From Patescibacteria group bacterium (GTDB taxonomy: Bacteria > Patescibacteriota > Minisyncoccia > RBG-13-40-8-A), in NCBI GenBank assembly GCA_018897295.1, contig JAHILA010000003.1:1-43870 (forward strand): 43,870 bases of DNA, read 5' to 3'. A model generated the notes under the pieces. The model searched no databases and was not told where the DNA came from. It worked only from the letters and a program-made list of their open reading frames with translations. How positions within the stretch are numbered: position 1 is the first letter of the stretch; every line of letters starts with the position of its first letter. Position numbers and translations under genes: made by a program. Positions 15,154 to 23,142 of the stretch are shown here, piece by piece.

Positions 15154-16275
15154 ATGAGAATATTATTTACCGGCGGAGGAACAGGAGGTCATATATTTCC
15201 AATAATTGCCATTAAGGAGTCTTTTCAAGACGCACAAGAATTTTATTATTTGGGGCCGGATGGTTTTGCCAGAGAAAATTTAAAAGACATCAAAGCCAAA
15301 TTTATTACTGCAGGAAAATTCAAAAGATATTTTGACCCGTTTTTCCCAGTAGAGCTTGCAAAAACGATTGTCGGAATAATCCAGTCATTCTGGCACTTGT
15401 TTCGTTGGATGCCGGATGTTGTTTTTTCAAAAGGCGGTTACGGCAGTTTTCCGGTTGTTTTTGTTGCTTGGATTTATCGCATCCCCATAGTAATTCATGA
15501 TTCGGACGCTGTGCCGGGCTTAGCCAATAAAAAAATGGCTAAATTCGCAAAAAGAATTATCCTTTCGTTTGAAAACAGCAAAAAATATTTTAAAGCAAAA
15601 TACCAGAGCAAGATTATTGTTATTGGTAATCCTGTGCGTAAAGAACTGCTTAACGGTGATAAGATAAAAGCACGGGAAATTTTCAAAATATCAAATCCCT
15701 CGACTTCGCTCGGGACAAGTAAGTCATTGGTTCTGATTCTAGGCGGGTCGCAAGGAGCGCAGAAAATAAATGAAATTATCACGAATTTTCTACCTCGTAT
15801 CTTGGAAATAGCTGAAGTTATACATTGCTGCGGCCGCGAAAATTTTAAAGATTTAGAAAAAAATACTCCAAAATCTCCTGATTACCATCTTTATCCATTT
15901 TTAAATGCTGAACAATTGAAGCATGCTTATGCTGCTGCTGATTTAATTATTAATAGGGCAGGGGCAGGCAGTATTTTCGAAATTGCCGCCGTAGCCAAGC
16001 CGTCAATTTTAATTCCTCTGCCTAATGCTGCAGCTGACCACCAGCAAGAAAATGCTTTTAAATTCGCTAACTTGCCTGCCGGAGAGGCAGGAACTGGACG
16101 GGCGATTGTTTTAGACCAAGAAAATCTCACCCCGAACATTTTATTGGAGCAGATTTCTAATTTATTATCCAACCCGCAAAAACTTTTTGAAATGGGCCAA
16201 AAGGCCAAATCTTTTTATAATTCCCAAACGCCGGAATTAATCCGCGACGAAATCCTAAAATTTGCTAAAATATAG
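15154..16275 (+). CDS. murG: UDP-GlcNAc:lipid I N-acetylglucosaminyltransferase MurG
   Basis: Makes lipid II from lipid I on the cytoplasmic membrane face. The 373 aa are a GT-B fold starting MRILFTGGGTGGHIFPIIAI. SKGGYGSFPVV, HDSDAVPGLANK, LILGGSQGAQKINE and INRAGAGSIFEIA are the acceptor and UDP-GlcNAc motifs. Two palindromic insertions are present: PSTSLGTS at 15696-15715, at the linker between the two domains, and LPAGEAG at 16075-16091. Both sit in loops and leave the motifs intact. gltX follows after 2 bp. Confidence 0.94.
   Translation: MRILFTGGGTGGHIFPIIAIKESFQDAQEFYYLGPDGFARENLKDIKAKFITAGKFKRYFDPFFPVELAKTIVGIIQSFWHLFRWMPDVVFSKGGYGSFPVVFVAWIYRIPIVIHDSDAVPGLANKKMAKFAKRIILSFENSKKYFKAKYQSKIIVIGNPVRKELLNGDKIKAREIFKISNPSTSLGTSKSLVLILGGSQGAQKINEIITNFLPRILEIAEVIHCCGRENFKDLEKNTPKSPDYHLYPFLNAEQLKHAYAAADLIINRAGAGSIFEIAAVAKPSILIPLPNAAADHQQENAFKFANLPAGEAGTGRAIVLDQENLTPNILLEQISNLLSNPQKLFEMGQKAKSFYNSQTPELIRDEILKFAKI
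15696..15715. repeat. In-frame palindromic insertion (PSTSLGTS) in murG
   Basis: TCCCTCGA and TCGCTCGGGA form an imperfect inverted repeat encoding PSTSLG on + (the other strand reads VPSEVEG). It is located just before LVLILGGSQGAQ, i.e. in the interdomain linker. It is a different palindrome family from the CCTGCC type. Confidence 0.75.
16075..16091. repeat. In-frame palindromic insertion (LPAGEAG) in murG
   Basis: CCTGCC-GGAGA-GGCAGG encodes LPAGEAG near the C-terminal helix region. It is the second insertion in the same gene. Confidence 0.78.
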
Positions 16276-16277
16276 AT

Positions 16278-17714
16278 ATGTTAAAAAACTCTAAAATCAG
16301 AGTTCGGTTTGCGCCGTCGCCAACGGGATTTTTACATATTGGAAGTTTACGTATGATTATGCTCAATTATCTTTTTGCGAAAAAAGAAAAGGGCATTTTT
16401 ATTTTACGTATTGAAGACACCGACCAAGAGAGATTTGTTAAAGGCGCTGTTGAATCATTATTGAAAACTTTAAAAATCCTTAAAATAGATTTTGACGAGG
16501 GGCCATATTATCAGTCAAAACGCTTAAAAATCTACAAAAAATATGCTGACCAACTAATTAAAGAAGGAAAAGCATATTATTGTTTTTGTACAGAAGAAAG
16601 ATTAGAGAAAATGAGGCAGGAACAAATTGCCAAGAAACAAGCGCCGATGTACGACAAACATTGCCGTAATTTAGACCCAAAAATAATTGCAGAAAAATTA
16701 AAAAACAAAGAGACATATACTATACGGCTTAAAATTCCAGAAGGGGAGACAATCAAATTTAACGACCTTTTGCATGGAGAAATTAAATTTGATTCTAATC
16801 TTATTGATGACCAGGTTTTAATTAAATCAGATGGATTCCCGACTTACCATTTTGCGAGCACAATTGACGACCATTTGATGGAAGTTTCTCATGTTATCAG
16901 GGGAGAGGAGTGGCTTTCGTCAACGCCGAAGCATGTTTTACTTTACAAATATCTCAATTGGGAGCCGCCTGTTTTTGTCCATCCATCTTTAATGTTAAGC
17001 AAAGAGGGCGGAAAATTAAGCAAAAGAAAAGGCGATGTGGCTGTAGAGGATTTTCTAGAAAAAGGATATTTGCCCGAAGCATTACTTAATTTTATCGGGC
17101 TTTTAATCCTAAGCGTGCCGGATAATGCAAATGAAGTTCTGAGTTTAAAAGAATTAATCCAGATGTTTGATTGGAATAAAGTTCATAGAAATCCGGCTAT
17201 TTTAAATATTGAGAAACTTGATTGGATAAACAGCCGATATATCCGCAAGATGTTGATAAAAGATTTAACAAAATTATGTTTGAAATATCTGCCAGAGAAA
17301 ATAGATTATAAACAAAAAGATTTAGAGAAAATTATTGCTTTAGAAAAAGAAAGAATAACCAAGCTGTCCGAAATAGGTGAGGCGACTGAGTTTTTCTTTA
17401 AGGATTTAAAATATGACCAGAATTTGCTAAAATGGAAAGACGCGGATAAAACAGAAACCAAAACATCTCTGGATGAATCCTATTCTATATTGCGCGACGT
17501 TAAGGAAAAGGATTTTCAGGCAGATAAACTAAAAGCAGTTCTTATGCCAGTAGCAGAGGAATTTGGCAATAACGACAGAGGAAAACTGCTTTGGCCATTA
17601 AGAGTTGCCTTAAGCGGACGCGATAAATCTCCGGGCCCGTTTGAAATTGCAGAAATTTTAGGTAAGAAAAAAACATTAGAGAGAATTAAAAAGGCGATTG
17701 AGCTTATAAAATGA
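16278..17714 (+). CDS. gltX: Glutamyl-tRNA synthetase
   Basis: Class I synthetase for tRNA-Glu, often also tRNA-Gln in bacteria lacking GlnRS. The 478 aa contain the HIGH-type motif (RFAPSPTGFLHIGSLR), LRIEDTDQERF and KLSKRKGDVAVEDF (KMSKS-type). The C-terminal all-helical anticodon domain ends in IAEILGKKKTLERIKKAIEL. The length is typical. It overlaps the next gene by 4 bp. Confidence 0.97.
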   Translation: MLKNSKIRVRFAPSPTGFLHIGSLRMIMLNYLFAKKEKGIFILRIEDTDQERFVKGAVESLLKTLKILKIDFDEGPYYQSKRLKIYKKYADQLIKEGKAYYCFCTEERLEKMRQEQIAKKQAPMYDKHCRNLDPKIIAEKLKNKETYTIRLKIPEGETIKFNDLLHGEIKFDSNLIDDQVLIKSDGFPTYHFASTIDDHLMEVSHVIRGEEWLSSTPKHVLLYKYLNWEPPVFVHPSLMLSKEGGKLSKRKGDVAVEDFLEKGYLPEALLNFIGLLILSVPDNANEVLSLKELIQMFDWNKVHRNPAILNIEKLDWINSRYIRKMLIKDLTKLCLKYLPEKIDYKQKDLEKIIALEKERITKLSEIGEATEFFFKDLKYDQNLLKWKDADKTETKTSLDESYSILRDVKEKDFQADKLKAVLMPVAEEFGNNDRGKLLWPLRVALSGRDKSPGPFEIAEILGKKKTLERIKKAIELIK

Positions 17715-18934
17715 GAAAAATAATTTCCATAATTTGTCTTTTATTGCTTGTTTCAACTCTTTTACCCCAAATCAGCCGGGCCAGTTTAGTTAATGATTTA
17801 AAAGTGCAAATCGAACAAAAAGAGCAAGAAATAAAGCAATTGGAAGCGCAGGCAGCGGCTTATAAAAAGGAATTGGAAACAACCCAAAGCGCGAAGAACA
17901 CACTTAATAACCAACTTGCCACAATTGCGAGTAGGATTAAAAAACTCCAGAATGATATTTATATCACTTCAGCTAGAATATCATCCACTACTTTAAAAAT
18001 TGAAGAATTATCTCTGGATATTGATGAAAAACAGGACGAAATTGACAAAAAGAAAAAGGAAATATCGGATGTAATTCAGGTATTGGCAGAATATGACAAT
18101 GAATCATTAATGGAAATAGTTTTAACCAAAGCAAGTTTTTCTGATTTTCTGAATCAGGTCCGCTATCTTGAATCTCTTCAAGAAAGTATTCAAGAAAATC
18201 TGACAGCTCTCCAATCGATTAAAAAAGATATGGAAAGCCAGAAAACAACCACAGTTCAGCAAAAGAATCAACTTGCTGCATTACAAGGTCAGCTGAGCGG
18301 ACAAAAGCAGGTTGTTGATAAAGAAAAGGAAGAAAAAAATTATCTTTTAGTGCAGACCAAAGGACAGGAAAAACAATACCAGACGCTTTTAAATGATACT
18401 CTGCGAAAACAGCAGGAAGTTGAACAACAGATATTCGACTTAGAAGACAAGATAAAGCTGACCCTAGACCCCAATTCCATGCCAGAAGCGCGTTCTGGGG
18501 TGCTTAGTTGGCCTTTAGACGGAGTTTTGACCCAGTCCTATGGTTATACCGCCTATAGCAAAAAATTATACACAAGTGGCTTCCATAATGGCATAGATAT
18601 AGCTTCAAGCTACGGAGAGGCTATACGAGCGGCCAGAGACGGAAAAGTGTTGGCAATAGGGAATTGCGGCAGTTATGCTTATGGCAAATGGATAATGATT
18701 GAACATGACAATAAATTAACAACCCTTTATGGCCATATGTCCGGTTATGGCGGATTTAAAGCAGGGGATTCAGTCAAAAGAGGGGATATTATCGGGTATG
18801 AAGGTAGTACGGGTTATTCTACTGGTCCGCACTTGCATTTCGGGGTATATGCATCAGAAACAGTGGAAATACAGAAAGTTTGGTATGGAACAGTACCAAT
18901 TGGCGCGCATTTAGACCCGCAGAAGTATTTATAA
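17711..18934 (+). CDS. EnvC-like murein hydrolase activator (coiled coil plus M23 domain)
   Basis: Secreted wall-remodelling factor. The 407 aa have a signal peptide (residues 1-24, ending QISRA). A long coiled coil with heptad-like Lys/Glu/Gln pattern spans about residues 27-250. A C-terminal LytM/M23 domain starts near residue 265. Catalytic-type motifs are present (HNGIDIA for H-x3-D, LYGHMSGY, GPHLHFGVY), so unlike E. coli EnvC it may itself be an active endopeptidase. It ends the + strand wall block, and a new promoter begins 10 bp after its stop. Confidence 0.92.
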   Translation: MRKIISIICLLLLVSTLLPQISRASLVNDLKVQIEQKEQEIKQLEAQAAAYKKELETTQSAKNTLNNQLATIASRIKKLQNDIYITSARISSTTLKIEELSLDIDEKQDEIDKKKKEISDVIQVLAEYDNESLMEIVLTKASFSDFLNQVRYLESLQESIQENLTALQSIKKDMESQKTTTVQQKNQLAALQGQLSGQKQVVDKEKEEKNYLLVQTKGQEKQYQTLLNDTLRKQQEVEQQIFDLEDKIKLTLDPNSMPEARSGVLSWPLDGVLTQSYGYTAYSKKLYTSGFHNGIDIASSYGEAIRAARDGKVLAIGNCGSYAYGKWIMIEHDNKLTTLYGHMSGYGGFKAGDSVKRGDIIGYEGSTGYSTGPHLHFGVYASETVEIQKVWYGTVPIGAHLDPQKYL

Positions 18935-18944
18935 GGGGAGAGTA

Positions 18945-18974
18945 TTGACAGCCACATTTTAGGCTGGATATAAT
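18945..18974 (+). promoter_or_regulatory. Strong promoter with inverted repeat in the spacer
   Basis: TTGACA (18945-18950) and TATAAT (18969-18974), both perfect, are spaced by 18 nt. CAGCC and GGCTG (18949-18953, 18962-18966) form an inverted repeat over the spacer that could be an operator. It drives the recombinase operon starting at 19070. The predicted transcription start is next to the inverted repeat at 18983. Confidence 0.78.
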
Positions 18975-18982
18975 AATATAAA

Positions 18983-19014
18983 GGACTCAGTATAATATCC
19001 CTTACACTGAATCT
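18983..19014. other. Recombinase-site-like inverted repeat (13-6-13)
   Basis: GGACTCAGTATAA, centre TATCCC, then TTACACTGAATCT: two 13-bp arms matching at 10 of 13 positions around a 6-bp centre. This is the geometry of Xer/dif-type core sites. It lies 55 bp upstream of the first of two tyrosine-recombinase genes. Because it begins where transcription should start, it could instead be a 5' RNA hairpin. A wider pair, AGGGGAG (18934) and CTCCCCT (19051), brackets the whole intergenic region. Confidence 0.45.
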
Positions 19015-19069
19015 TTATACTAGAACTTCCAGAGACAACCAAATCGACGACTCCCCTAATAAATAAAAT

Positions 19070-19864
19070 ATGAAAAATAATAACAAATCATTAATAGAAT
19101 ATATATCAGATTTTTCCCGATACTGTAAAACTGACAGAGATTTTTCTAACAAAACTATCGAAAACTATGGCCGGTATCTTAATCGTTTTATATCTTGGCT
19201 AAAAACCTCTAATTTAGCCCATCTTACTCCACAAGAACTATCAATTAAACACATAAGTGATTACCAGGAATACTTATCGAAACAAAACATTAAAAAAATT
19301 ACCCAAAATTATTACTTAATTGCCCTGAGGATGTTAATTTCCTATTTTATCGAAAAAGAAATTCCCTGCTCTATATCCACAGAAAAAATAAAACTATTGA
19401 AAACGGAAAAACAGAGGTTAAAAGATATTCTAACGCCAAAACAATTAGAAATATTATTGTTAGCGCCAAATGTGTCGCACAATATCGGCCTACGAGATAG
19501 AGTTATATTAGAAATTATCTCTTCAATCGGTCTAAAGGTCACAGAATTAACAAGGATAAATAAAAAGGATGTAAAAATAGATGATTTTACCAATAGAGCA
19601 ATTATAAATATTTTTGATAGAAAGAATAATATGCGATCGGTCTATTTGCCACATAAAACTACCGAATGGCTTATAAAATATTTAAAAAATAGAAAGGATA
19701 ATAATGAGGCGCTTTTAATAAACTACAAACCCAGAAAACAAAATGACCAGTCCCCTACCCGGCTTACGGCTAGGTCAGTCGAAAGAATAGTTCAAAAATA
19801 TGGAAATATAATAAATTTTTCGCAATCAATAACTCCAGAAATTTTGAGAAATGCTTATATGTAG
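19070..19864 (+). CDS. Degenerate tyrosine recombinase, lacks catalytic Tyr
   Basis: The 264 aa have a recognisable SAM-like core-binding domain (about residues 5-110, SNKTIENYGRYLNRFISWL) and the start of the catalytic domain (GLRDRVILEIISSIGLKVTELTRI). Key residues are changed: Lys156 replaces the first catalytic Arg, and Glu257/Asn261 replace the His residues around Arg260. The protein stops at 264, before the second His and the Tyr nucleophile. It is probably a non-catalytic partner or DNA-binding subunit. It overlaps the next gene by 14 bp. The codon choice is very AT-rich. No continuation of the recombinase domain is found in other frames, so it is not a simple frameshift. Confidence 0.8.
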   Translation: MKNNNKSLIEYISDFSRYCKTDRDFSNKTIENYGRYLNRFISWLKTSNLAHLTPQELSIKHISDYQEYLSKQNIKKITQNYYLIALRMLISYFIEKEIPCSISTEKIKLLKTEKQRLKDILTPKQLEILLLAPNVSHNIGLRDRVILEIISSIGLKVTELTRINKKDVKIDDFTNRAIINIFDRKNNMRSVYLPHKTTEWLIKYLKNRKDNNEALLINYKPRKQNDQSPTRLTARSVERIVQKYGNIINFSQSITPEILRNAYM

Positions 19865-20264
19865 AGATAATTTTATCACTTGCGAGGAATGTGTTTTGCG
19901 AAAATTGGCGTTTTTAATCGTTTCTGGGAAAATTAAAGCTCAAAAAATAAAATTTGAGAAACTGCCATGGAAATACGACCCTGAATTATATAAAAATCAT
20001 GCACACGGAGAAGAATGGCACAGAAAAATGATGAACGCTGTAGCAAATTATTTTAAGAAAAAAGGATATCAAACTTCATTAGAACCTATAATAAATTTTG
20101 GAAGAGCTGATGTAGGTGCTTTTTCTAAGTCTTCAAAGCCATCTATTTATATAGAAGTCGGGACAACTTCTTTGTGTAAACTTCTATATAATCTTTCAAC
20201 CATGGAAAATTCTATATTTTTGATTATCCCGGTCGAGGAATATATGATAGAATTTAGAACATAA
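19851..20264 (+). CDS. Unknown protein, possible PD-(D/E)XK-like fold
   Basis: 137 aa, not recognised with confidence. The first third has a CEEC pair and basic residues. The C-terminal half has HGEEWHRKMMNAVANYFKKKGYQTSLEP (a helix with a downstream Glu), then GRADVGAF and IYIEVGTTS, followed by a hydrophobic strand. The E...D...ExG order resembles the core of PD-(D/E)XK nucleases, but the usual catalytic Lys after the second Glu is Gly/Thr here, so it may be inactive or bind DNA only. It starts within the end of the degenerate recombinase gene and is 2 bp before the intact one, so the three are almost certainly one operon. Confidence 0.6.
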   Translation: MLICRDNFITCEECVLRKLAFLIVSGKIKAQKIKFEKLPWKYDPELYKNHAHGEEWHRKMMNAVANYFKKKGYQTSLEPIINFGRADVGAFSKSSKPSIYIEVGTTSLCKLLYNLSTMENSIFLIIPVEEYMIEFRT

Positions 20265-20266
20265 AT

Positions 20267-21211
20267 ATGGAAAAAAATATTACACTCCCCTATTTTGATG
20301 ATTTTCTATTAAATCTTCAAACAAATAATTTATCTCAAGAAACTCTCTACAACTACGAAAGAGATTTAAATGTATTTCAGGATTTCTTAAGTGAAATAAA
20401 TACAGAATTTAAAAATATTAATAAAAAAACAATACTTAATTATAAAGCTTATCTTACTTCTATAGACAGGAAGACAGCCGAGCATCAACATGGAGAAAAA
20501 AAACTTAGCAGTTATTCAATAAATAGAATGTTGTCTGTCTTGCGCTCGTACGTTAAATACTTGATAGATATGGACTATAATTCACCCATAGCCCCAGAAT
20601 CTATCAAGTTATTGAAAACCGAAAAAAAACATCCCAGAGTATCAGAATTTGAAGAAATCAAAAAATTAATAGAATCCCCCACTCAATTAGAAAAAAATAA
20701 AATTATTGGCTTAAGAAATCGTGCAATGCTAGAACTATTATTTTCAACTGGCATGAGAATCTCTGAACTTTTGAATTTTAAACAAGAACAAATAGATAAA
20801 AATGGCAGAATATTTATTCTAGGTAAGGGCAAAAAAGAAAGATTCGTATATCTTACTCATCGCGCTCAAAAACATTTAGGAGAATATTTAAAAGAAAGAA
20901 TGGACGACTCTTCTTTTGTGTTTATACCATTTTCTGGAAGTAACATGGACGAGAAAAATAGGAGGATAACACCCAGTTATTTGCAAAGAAAAATTAAAGA
21001 GTACAGAGAATTATTAGGAATTAATATTCCTCTATCTGCGCATTCAATCCGTCATGGATTCGCTACTTATTTAGCTGAACAGGGCGCTAACCCGGCCGCT
21101 ATCCAAATTTTATTAGGTCATGAATCATTAAATACTACCACTCGTTACGTTCACGCATCTGACCGCTATGCCCAAAAAACTCATCAAAAATTCCATCCAT
21201 TGAAAGAATAA
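20267..21211 (+). CDS. Xer-type tyrosine recombinase, intact
   Basis: The 314 aa contain all six catalytic residues: R164 (GMRISEL), K187 (GKGKKER), H259 and R262 (HSIRHGF), H285 (LGHESL) and Y294 (TTTRYVH). An N-terminal core-binding domain covers about residues 5-110. It could be the chromosome dimer resolvase of the cell or an element integrase. The nearby 13-6-13 inverted repeat and the degenerate paralogue upstream suggest a dedicated two-subunit recombination unit. The N-terminal domains of the two are alike in layout and share the IKLLKTEK segment. Confidence 0.93.
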   Translation: MEKNITLPYFDDFLLNLQTNNLSQETLYNYERDLNVFQDFLSEINTEFKNINKKTILNYKAYLTSIDRKTAEHQHGEKKLSSYSINRMLSVLRSYVKYLIDMDYNSPIAPESIKLLKTEKKHPRVSEFEEIKKLIESPTQLEKNKIIGLRNRAMLELLFSTGMRISELLNFKQEQIDKNGRIFILGKGKKERFVYLTHRAQKHLGEYLKERMDDSSFVFIPFSGSNMDEKNRRITPSYLQRKIKEYRELLGINIPLSAHSIRHGFATYLAEQGANPAAIQILLGHESLNTTTRYVHASDRYAQKTHQKFHPLKE

Positions 21212-21290
21212 TCAACAAACGCCTCCGCGACATCCACAGGCAGTTCCATAGTGGGAAAAATTTGAAGGAATAAAAATAAAAAATAAATTT

Positions 21291-21554
21291 ATGTCAGAAA
21301 AATTTCCAAAAAATTCATTGGAGAAAATAGAAAATAAGGAGAATATAGAAGGGCCTCCGCGATATCGGACGATTAAGCTTGAAGTACTGGAGACACACGA
21401 GGATGGCTCAAAAACAGAGCGTGTTCTTGAATGCAATGGCTTGCTTCATAGGCGTTGTGTTGATAAAGTTTTCTATGGTGAAAATGATGAAATTATATTC
21501 GTTGATCAGCTATCTCGAGAAGAATTAGGACCGTGTGATTGCAAGCATTCTTGA
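21291..21554 (+). CDS. Hypothetical protein with four Cys
   Basis: 87 aa, not recognised. Highly charged at the start, then RTIKLEVLETHEDGSKTERVLECNGLLHRRCVDKVFYG and ending LGPCDCKHS. Cys and His spacing (CNGLLHRRC and CDCKH) could bind a metal. No membrane segment. It stands alone between the recombinase and the following gene. The reverse-strand reading of the same DNA is less protein-like. Confidence 0.55.
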   Translation: MSEKFPKNSLEKIENKENIEGPPRYRTIKLEVLETHEDGSKTERVLECNGLLHRRCVDKVFYGENDEIIFVDQLSREELGPCDCKHS

Positions 21555-21622
21555 TATTATCTCTTGCAAAAATTAAAGGGATTTGGTAAGATGGATTTAT
21601 CTTAAAATAAGGAGGTCACAGG

Positions 21623-21925
21623 ATGCCAAAAATTGAATTACAACATCGGACGAGTTTATTAGCCAGTCAAATCAAGGAAAGGGCTGAGAATCTGATCCAA
21701 GGCGCCGAAAAGGATTTTAAGGGCATCATTACAGAAGTGCAGCAGCACTGGGAAGGAAACACCTTGTTCTTCTCTTTCAAGGCCATGGGCTTTTCGGTCT
21801 CGGGCGAAGCAACGGCTGAAGATTATCTGGTCGTCGTCAAGGCCAAGCTTCCATTCGCCGCGGTAATATTCAAAGGCAAAATCGAAGCCATTTTCAAGGA
21901 AAAAGCCCAAGAACTTTTTCCATGA
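21623..21925 (+). CDS. Polyhydroxyalkanoic-acid-system-like small protein
   Basis: 100 aa with QHRTSLLASQIKERAENLI, HWEGNTLFFSFKAMGFSVSGEATAEDYLVVVKAKLPFAAVIFKGKIE and a C-terminal EKAQEL helix. This layout matches the PHA_gran_rgn family (putative polyhydroxyalkanoic acid system protein), whose function is not established. No PHA synthase is nearby, so a PHA role here is doubtful. It has a strong Shine-Dalgarno (AAGGAGGT, 21609-21616), rare in this window, and visibly higher GC with C-ending codons. It also has its own terminator. Recent acquisition is plausible. Confidence 0.7.
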   Translation: MPKIELQHRTSLLASQIKERAENLIQGAEKDFKGIITEVQQHWEGNTLFFSFKAMGFSVSGEATAEDYLVVVKAKLPFAAVIFKGKIEAIFKEKAQELFP

Positions 21926-21935
21926 ACCGAAGCCA

Positions 21936-21980
21936 AGCGGGTGAAGATGGAATTTAAATTCCCTCCCCCGCTCTTTTTTT
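21936..21980 (+). terminator. Rho-independent terminator
   Basis: AGCGGG (21936-21941) pairs with CCCGCT (21967-21972), with GAATTTAAATTC as an inner hairpin, followed by CTTTTTTT. It closes the small gene at 21623. Confidence 0.75.
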
Positions 21981-22008
21981 ATTTCCAGCGATAAGTTATG
22001 ATTAAAAC

Positions 22009-23142
22009 ATGGAAGAAACAAAGATTGTCAAAACTTCATACTCTGCTCTGGATACTTTTAAGCAGTGTCCGTTGAAGTATAAATTTCAAGCAATTGATAG
22101 AATTAAAGCCCCGAAAACAAAAGAGGCGGTTTTTGGCGACAGAATTCATAAAACGCTTCAATTCCTGCATTCAAAAGAGTTCTCCCCTGCCTCGCCGGCA
22201 GGCGGGCCTACTCTTGATGAAATGTTGAATTATTTTAAGGAGATTTGGAACTCGGATGTTTTCCAGGATGAACAGGAGGATATGATTTATTTTTCAGAAG
22301 CAATAAAAATCCTTAAACATTATTACGAACATTATTTGCTGATTAAGGACAAATTGACTGTTCTGGGCACTGAAACCAGATTTGAGGTCTTGCTGGAAAA
22401 TCCCCAAAGCAAAAATGAAAAATGCCTTTTGGCCGGAATTGTGGACAGAATCGATAAAACCAAAACAGGTATTGAAATTGTTGATTACAAAACAACAAAA
22501 AAACTTCCTTCGCAGGAAGATGTCAATAATAGCATGCAAATGTCGCTTTATTGTTTGGGCATTATCAATCGCTGGCCCCAATTCGCCAAATCCGGAATAG
22601 AAAATATCAAACTCACCTTTTATTATCTAAAACACCAGGAATCTATTTCCACATTCAGAACAAAGCAGCAATTAGACCATATTCAGACGCAAATATGGAA
22701 TCAGCTGAAACAAATTGAAACCAGTAAATTCGAACCAATGCCTTCTGCTCTGTGCGACTGGTGCGGATACAAAAAAATCTGCCCCATGTGGAAGCATCTT
22801 TATAAAGAGCAGATAACCATTGATGATGAACAGGCAAAAAAAGTGGTTGATGAGTATTTTTCTTTGAAAGGGCAGAACAGCCAGAATACCAAAAAATTGA
22901 AAGAATTACAGGGAGTTATTGAGATTTATTTAAACAGGGAAAAAATTGAAAGAGTTTTCGGCAGTTCAGGATACATTACCCGTTTGATTCAAGTCAGGAA
23001 AGGCAATTATGATATAAAAAAATTGGAGGAGATTATTAAGATACTCCCACAACCTATCCAGGAACAATTGCACCAGGCGAAAACTGCTGATAAGCAGTAT
23101 AAAATAATCAAAACTAGCGCGAAGAGGATTCCAAACCCTTAA
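22009..23142 (+). CDS. RecB/Cas4-like PD-(D/E)XK nuclease family protein
   Basis: Probable DNA-end-processing or repair nuclease with an iron-sulfur cluster. The 377 aa begin TSYSALDTFKQCPLKYKF with C20 of the cluster. GIVDRIDKTKTGIEIVDYKT carries the nuclease core (Asp of DRID, then D-Y-K). CDWCGYKKICPMW supplies three more Cys, as in AddB, Cas4 and RecB-family exonucleases (PDDEXK_1). No cas or addA gene is adjacent. An in-frame palindrome at 22186-22206 encodes SPASPAGGP. The 3' end overlaps a small opposite-strand gene by 29 bp. Confidence 0.88.
   Translation: MEETKIVKTSYSALDTFKQCPLKYKFQAIDRIKAPKTKEAVFGDRIHKTLQFLHSKEFSPASPAGGPTLDEMLNYFKEIWNSDVFQDEQEDMIYFSEAIKILKHYYEHYLLIKDKLTVLGTETRFEVLLENPQSKNEKCLLAGIVDRIDKTKTGIEIVDYKTTKKLPSQEDVNNSMQMSLYCLGIINRWPQFAKSGIENIKLTFYYLKHQESISTFRTKQQLDHIQTQIWNQLKQIETSKFEPMPSALCDWCGYKKICPMWKHLYKEQITIDDEQAKKVVDEYFSLKGQNSQNTKKLKELQGVIEIYLNREKIERVFGSSGYITRLIQVRKGNYDIKKLEEIIKILPQPIQEQLHQAKTADKQYKIIKTSAKRIPNP
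22186..22206. repeat. In-frame palindromic insertion in nuclease gene
   Basis: CCTGCC-TCG-CCGGCAGGCGGG encodes PASPAGG in a loop after the first conserved His. Same core (GCCGGCAGG) as the other CCTGCC-type insertions. Confidence 0.75.

Noticed and set aside
19070-20264. A frameshifted, originally full-length recombinase
   Set aside because: The overlapping frame downstream encodes no recombinase C-terminus (no H-x-x-R, H or Tyr motif), and the catalytic residues upstream of the stop are already changed.
21212-21436. Opposite-strand ORF ending in HYGTACGCRGGVC
   Set aside because: The Cys-rich end is eye-catching, but the rest is Ser/Phe-rich shadow sequence of the + strand gene at 21291 and there is no start codon close to the Cys-rich part.
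22009-23142. Cas4 as a sign of a CRISPR system
   Set aside because: The RecB-like fold and Cys pattern are shared by AddB and other repair nucleases; no repeats or other cas genes are present.
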